Source: Gammaproteobacteria bacterium (lineage in GTDB: Bacteria > Pseudomonadota > Gammaproteobacteria > Cardiobacteriales > Wohlfahrtiimonadaceae). From it: 9,036 nt of DNA. Positions 6,370 to 9,036 of the stretch are shown here, one piece after another. The DNA lies in the NCBI GenBank assembly GCA_003864535.1, contig BHEQ01000064.1:1-9036 (forward strand), read 5' to 3'. The first letter of the stretch is position 1. Every line of letters begins with the position of its first letter. Position numbers and translations under genes: made by a program. The notes below the pieces were generated by a model. The model searched no databases and was not told where the DNA came from. It was given only the letters and a program-made list of their open reading frames with translations.

Positions 6370-6924
6370 ATGACTTATTTGACAAAGAATTTTGCGAGCA
6401 AACACATTGGCTCTCTATTATTAGTATTGATACTCTCCATAAGCTCTTTTGTAAATGCAGGAAGCATTGATAAAACGGAAAAATACCTCCAAGCTATAGG
6501 TATAGAAAAAAGCATTGCAGATATGGAAAATGAAATGATTAAGATGATTGATCAAATCATTGCAGAATCATTTCTAGAGTTGCATCCAAGCAAAGAGCAA
6601 ATCTCAAGCATGAACCAAAGCCGTGATCTAATTATAGAAGAGATTAAAAAAAGCTTTAAATGGGATGGAGTTAAAGATAGTCTAATTGCTGCGATAAAAG
6701 ACTATCATTCTGATCATCAGCTTGAATTAGCTACTATATTTTTCAATAGTCCTGAGGGACAAGAAATATTACAAAAAATGCCAGATATATCTATAAAAAT
6801 AAGCGAGCTACAACAACAAAAAATGTCTGAACTAGAGCCATTAATCCAGAAAAATCTTGAAAAAATCTATAGCTTAAATACCCTAGATCCTGAAGAGGAT
6901 GTGCCTTTGGATAATATAGATTAA
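6370..6924 (+). CDS. DUF2059-like secreted protein
   Basis: From this start the protein has 184 residues. It opens with a signal peptide: a Lys-containing start, then hydrophobic LLLVLILSISSF, with likely cleavage after Val-Asn-Ala. The mature part is predicted mostly helical. Its segment FFNSPEGQEILQKMPDIS matches the most conserved part of the DUF2059 family, periplasmic helical proteins of unknown function common in proteobacteria. The C-terminus is acidic. I chose ATG 6370 over the in-frame GTG 6346 and ATG 6349, because AAAAGAGAAG sits at the right distance before 6370 and because the extra residues would put charged residues before the signal peptide. The gene follows sufT by 67 bp and may belong to the same transcript, though nothing links its role to Fe-S assembly. 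Confidence 0.85.
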   Translation: MTYLTKNFASKHIGSLLLVLILSISSFVNAGSIDKTEKYLQAIGIEKSIADMENEMIKMIDQIIAESFLELHPSKEQISSMNQSRDLIIEEIKKSFKWDGVKDSLIAAIKDYHSDHQLELATIFFNSPEGQEILQKMPDISIKISELQQQKMSELEPLIQKNLEKIYSLNTLDPEEDVPLDNID

Positions 6925-6945
6925 AGCCGCGCTTACCATGTATAA

Positions 6946-7407
6946 ATGAAAAGGAGTAAGTTTATCAAAACATGGAACAGCGCGAAGATAGCTTATATTA
7001 AAAAGGATAGGCAAAACCCTATTTTTTTTATAACCAATGCTTGCGGATCTCCTCCAAAAGAAGCAAGTAAATTAGATGGATGGCCACAAAGATCAGTTAT
7101 TAGTGATAGCAAAACAAGTGCAGGCATGGATCGGACGGATGATATTAAAAAAGCAGTATACCAAGTCTTAAAAATTGGTATTACGCACCAATCTCAACGT
7201 AATTATAAAACCGCTATTATTTCAAATCTGCCCGCATATCGACATCAAGATGATTATGTGCGCCCTTTTGTAAATGTCTTATGGGGAAATGAGGCGGATA
7301 TAGAATCTATAAATAACAAGGCTTTCATTTCCAGAGAAAAACTAAACTATATCTTTGATTACATCATTACCTTAGATGATACTATTTTACGAGGTGATAA
7401 AATATGA
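6946..7407 (+). CDS. Probable C-terminal half of a type II restriction endonuclease
   Basis: This 153-residue product is not assignable to a named family by me. Three points favour a nuclease. It is coupled by ATGA overlap to a DNA methyltransferase. Its middle has the order of a PD-(D/E)xK core: strand RSVISDSK with Asp54-Ser55-Lys56, helix TDDIKKAVYQVLKIG, strand KTAIISNLP. Such SDSKTSAGMDRTDD blocks seem to me to occur in restriction enzymes. Restriction enzymes usually exceed 200 residues, so the N-terminal half is probably missing. A TAA directly precedes the ATG in frame, and no ribosome-binding site lies upstream; the only AGGAG (6952-6956) is inside the gene. A gene truncated when the module was inserted or degraded is the simplest reading. 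An intact small partner protein is the alternative. Confidence 0.5.
   Translation: MKRSKFIKTWNSAKIAYIKKDRQNPIFFITNACGSPPKEASKLDGWPQRSVISDSKTSAGMDRTDDIKKAVYQVLKIGITHQSQRNYKTAIISNLPAYRHQDDYVRPFVNVLWGNEADIESINNKAFISREKLNYIFDYIITLDDTILRGDKI
7391..7398 (+). promoter_or_regulatory. Strong ribosome-binding site of the methyltransferase
   Basis: GAGGTGAT, eight bases complementary to the 16S rRNA tail, lies five bases before the ATG at 7404. It sits inside the last codons of the upstream gene. This is the strongest such site in the window and suggests the methyltransferase is well translated even if the upstream gene is not. Confidence 0.8.
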
Positions 7408-8477
7408 AAACTTTATTGCCAAATCATGAAACTAGAATATATTCAGGAATTGTACTTGAGCGTATTAAGCATTTAGCACCAGGGCATAAAATGGGAGACC
7501 TGCCAATCCATTTACAACACGAAAGCTTTATTCGCAAGGGCGATAAAAAAACAGGCGGTCCAAATATGCGTTTATTGCGTTTGGAACAGAGTAAACCCTC
7601 TCTCACGGTAACTGCTTATATTTTCAATAAATTTGTACATCCTACAGAGGATAGATATATTACGCCAAGAGAAGCTGCGTGTTTACAAGACTTTCCTTAT
7701 GACTATGAATTTAAAGGGACTTTAGGTCAAATACATAAACAAATAGGTAATGCAGTTCCTGTTAAACTAGCTGCGGCTATTGCTAAAGAAGTCTCTCGGT
7801 ATTTTGTAAATATTGGGAAGCTTGGAGAAATTAAAATAGCTTCTTATTTTACTGGAGCAGGTGGATTTGATCTTGGCTTTGAAGAGGCATCTTCCGAGGC
7901 CCTGCAATTTATAACAGCTTTTAGTACAGATATAGAAAAATGGTCTGAAAATACGATCAATGCGAACAGACCTAATTGGAATTTTCATCAAGCAGATATT
8001 AGAGAGCTTGACCCAAATTTTGTTAAAATAGCCATTGGCAAAAACCCTGATATTATTATTGGCGGTCCTCCTTGCCAAACATTTAGCGTCGCTGGAAAGC
8101 AAAGGGCAACTTTAGATCCTTTAGGTCGATTATATACAGATTACATTCGGCATATAGACAAGCTCTCTCCAGAAATTGTTATCTTAGAGAATGTCTATGG
8201 ATTAGCGCAGGTTAAGTCGAGTAATATGATAGAGAAGATATATAAATCATTCAATGAGATAGGTTATGATGTTATTCATAAGGAACTAATGTCCGCAGAT
8301 TATGGTACACCTCAAAAAAGAAGGCGTTTATTTTTTGTGGCATCCAAAAATATTAAAGCATTTAAATTCCCAGATCCAACCCATTGTGAGCACGAAAACC
8401 TATTAGGCTTGCCTTTATATAAAGGCGCTGGAGAGGCATTTGGCTTTTTACCTATGGCTAAAACATCAACGGATTGA
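7404..8477 (+). CDS. Circularly permuted DNA cytosine-C5 methyltransferase
   Basis: This 357-residue enzyme transfers methyl from S-adenosylmethionine to C5 of cytosine in a specific DNA site. Its motifs are in permuted order. The distal part of the variable region comes first (residues 7-55, NHETRIYSG.VLERIKHLAPG). Next come motif IX (56-71, RLLRLEQSKPSLTVTA), motif X (QIGNAVP, 113-119), motif I (FTGAGGFDLGFE, 149-160), motif II with Asp176, motif III with Asp198, motif IV GGPPCQTFS with catalytic Cys224, motif VI Glu262-Asn-Val and motif VIII QKRRR (304-308). The proximal variable region follows (FPDPTH..GLPLYKGAGEAF). The two termini are the two sides of one cut inside the target-recognition region, so no motif is lost and the enzyme is probably active. 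The target sequence cannot be read off. The start overlaps the previous stop as ATGA. Confidence 0.93.
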   Translation: MKTLLPNHETRIYSGIVLERIKHLAPGHKMGDLPIHLQHESFIRKGDKKTGGPNMRLLRLEQSKPSLTVTAYIFNKFVHPTEDRYITPREAACLQDFPYDYEFKGTLGQIHKQIGNAVPVKLAAAIAKEVSRYFVNIGKLGEIKIASYFTGAGGFDLGFEEASSEALQFITAFSTDIEKWSENTINANRPNWNFHQADIRELDPNFVKIAIGKNPDIIIGGPPCQTFSVAGKQRATLDPLGRLYTDYIRHIDKLSPEIVILENVYGLAQVKSSNMIEKIYKSFNEIGYDVIHKELMSADYGTPQKRRRLFFVASKNIKAFKFPDPTHCEHENLLGLPLYKGAGEAFGFLPMAKTSTD

Positions 8478-8479
8478 AT

Positions 8480-8520
8480 GCAAAACATGACTTTGGTAAG
8501 CTCCTGTTTTGCTTATTTAT
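8480..8520 (+). terminator. Hairpin terminator after the methyltransferase gene
   Basis: GCAAAACA (8480-8487) pairs perfectly with TGTTTTGC (8505-8512) across a 17-base loop. TTATTTAT, a broken T-rich tract, follows. The hairpin begins three bases after the methyltransferase stop at 8475-8477. The stem has only three G-C pairs, so termination may be partial. Confidence 0.55.
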
Positions 8521-8598
8521 ATATTATATCGCCATATTTTATTAATTAACTAACTAATCATGGCGCGTCTATAAATTACGCTTTCTAGTTGCTTACGC

Positions 8599-9036
8599 TT
8601 AATGCGTCTTATGTTTGTTTTTTATAAACTTTATAAGAATGCCGCCTGTTTTTCCAAAAATTAACGATAATAAATACAATATTCCAGCGCAAGTAATAAT
8701 CGTGGGTCCTGTGGGTAAGGAGGCATGGAAGGAGGCGAGAAGTCCGCTTAAGCTTGCTATAATTCCAAAGATAATCGTGATGATAAATGTACCTTCCATC
8801 GTTTTTGCCCAAAGCCTAGCACTAATAGCTGGGAGCATCAGCAGACCCACTGCCATTAACGAGCCTAAGGCTTGGAAACCTGCGACTAAATTAAGTACGG
8901 TGATTCCCAAGAAAATAGCATGATAAACACTGCCGCGCCAGCCAATTGCTTGCACAAAAACAGGATCAATTATAAATAATAATAAAGGGCGATAAATAAT
9001 AGCAAGCGTGATGATGGTGATAATTGCGGTTAAAGC
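8599..9036 (-). CDS. ABC-3 family metal-transport permease, C-terminal part (runs off right edge)
   Basis: 145 codons are visible and the frame stays open to the window edge. The GTG at 8953-8955 is therefore an internal codon, not the start: in-frame ITLAIIYRPLLLFIIDPVFV precedes it and matches the family. The protein is an inner-membrane permease of the ZnuB/MntB/TroD type, which works with an ATPase and a periplasmic metal-binding protein to import Zn, Mn or Fe. At least three hydrophobic segments are present. The signature region NLVAGFQALGSLMAVGLLML and the following LPAISARLWA are typical, as is LPTGPTIITCAGILYLLSLI near the end. The tail is short and basic with several His and Lys. The metal cannot be told from this part. 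The partners should lie beyond the right edge. Confidence 0.92.
   Translation of the reverse strand, partial: ALTAIITIITLAIIYRPLLLFIIDPVFVQAIGWRGSVYHAIFLGITVLNLVAGFQALGSLMAVGLLMLPAISARLWAKTMEGTFIITIIFGIIASLSGLLASFHASLPTGPTIITCAGILYLLSLIFGKTGGILIKFIKNKHKTH

Noticed and set aside
6946..7407. A Vsr-type mismatch endonuclease or C-protein regulator beside the methyltransferase
   Set aside because: Neither the Vsr motifs nor a helix-turn-helix regulator pattern is visible in the 153 residues.
7424..8102. Minus-strand reading frames opposite the methyltransferase gene
   Set aside because: They are fully antisense to conserved methyltransferase motifs and have no support of their own.
7404..8477. 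Methyltransferase as an accidental fusion of two broken methyltransferase genes
   Set aside because: The two ends fit together at one point, with no motif missing or duplicated, and a short linker joins motifs X and I. That fits an evolved permutation better than two random fragments, though homologue comparison would be decisive.
8609..8923. Other-frame reading frames within the metal permease gene, on both strands
   Set aside because: The permease frame encodes the ABC-3 signature and is open to the edge; the others do not resemble proteins.
8953..8955. GTG as start codon of a 118-residue permease
   Set aside because: The frame continues upstream with family-typical sequence to the window edge, so this is an internal Val codon of a larger gene.

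Overview
This is an AT-rich window (roughly one third G+C by eye). Its gene content suggests a low-GC gammaproteobacterium: a SufU/SufT iron-sulfur pair, peptidase T, an AldB/ExaC-type aldehyde dehydrogenase, Sel1-repeat secretory proteins and a DUF2059-type periplasmic protein. Groups such as Cardiobacteriales or Moraxellales would fit, but this is inferred from gene content and composition. No rRNA or other taxonomic marker is present.

Layout, left to right. (1) Positions 1-123 hold the last 40 codons of an unidentified plus-strand gene. (2) Two tandem minus-strand genes follow (1325-2035, then 143-1276). Both encode Sel1/TPR-like repeat proteins, with four and eight 36-residue repeats, and a 100-bp stretch at their 3' ends is identical. 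(3) After a 230-bp divergent spacer comes a plus-strand aldehyde dehydrogenase of the AldB/ExaC type (2266-3780). (4) Convergent to it is pepT on the minus strand (3805-5073). A long inverted repeat overlaps the end of pepT. (5) A 321-bp divergent spacer carries two related AATTATACC-type palindromes, one on each side, each overlapping a TATAAT hexamer that faces its own gene. (6) A plus-strand run follows: sufU (5395-5862), sufT (5886-6302) and a secreted DUF2059-like protein (6370-6924).

(7) Positions 6946-8477 look like a restriction-modification remnant. A 153-codon gene resembles the C-terminal half of a type II restriction endonuclease. It overlaps by ATGA a complete cytosine-C5 methyltransferase whose motifs run IX-X-I-II-III-IV-VI-VIII, so it is circularly permuted. 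A good hairpin terminator follows. (8) The right edge carries the C-terminal 145 codons of an ABC-3 family metal-transport permease on the minus strand, running off the window.

Most of the window is ordinary housekeeping and accessory chromosome. The most unusual part is the permuted methyltransferase with its short, probably truncated nuclease partner. Next come the tandem Sel1 paralogues with their perfect repeat, and the symmetric promoter/operator-like elements between pepT and sufU. I see no tRNA, rRNA, CRISPR array or intact insertion sequence.
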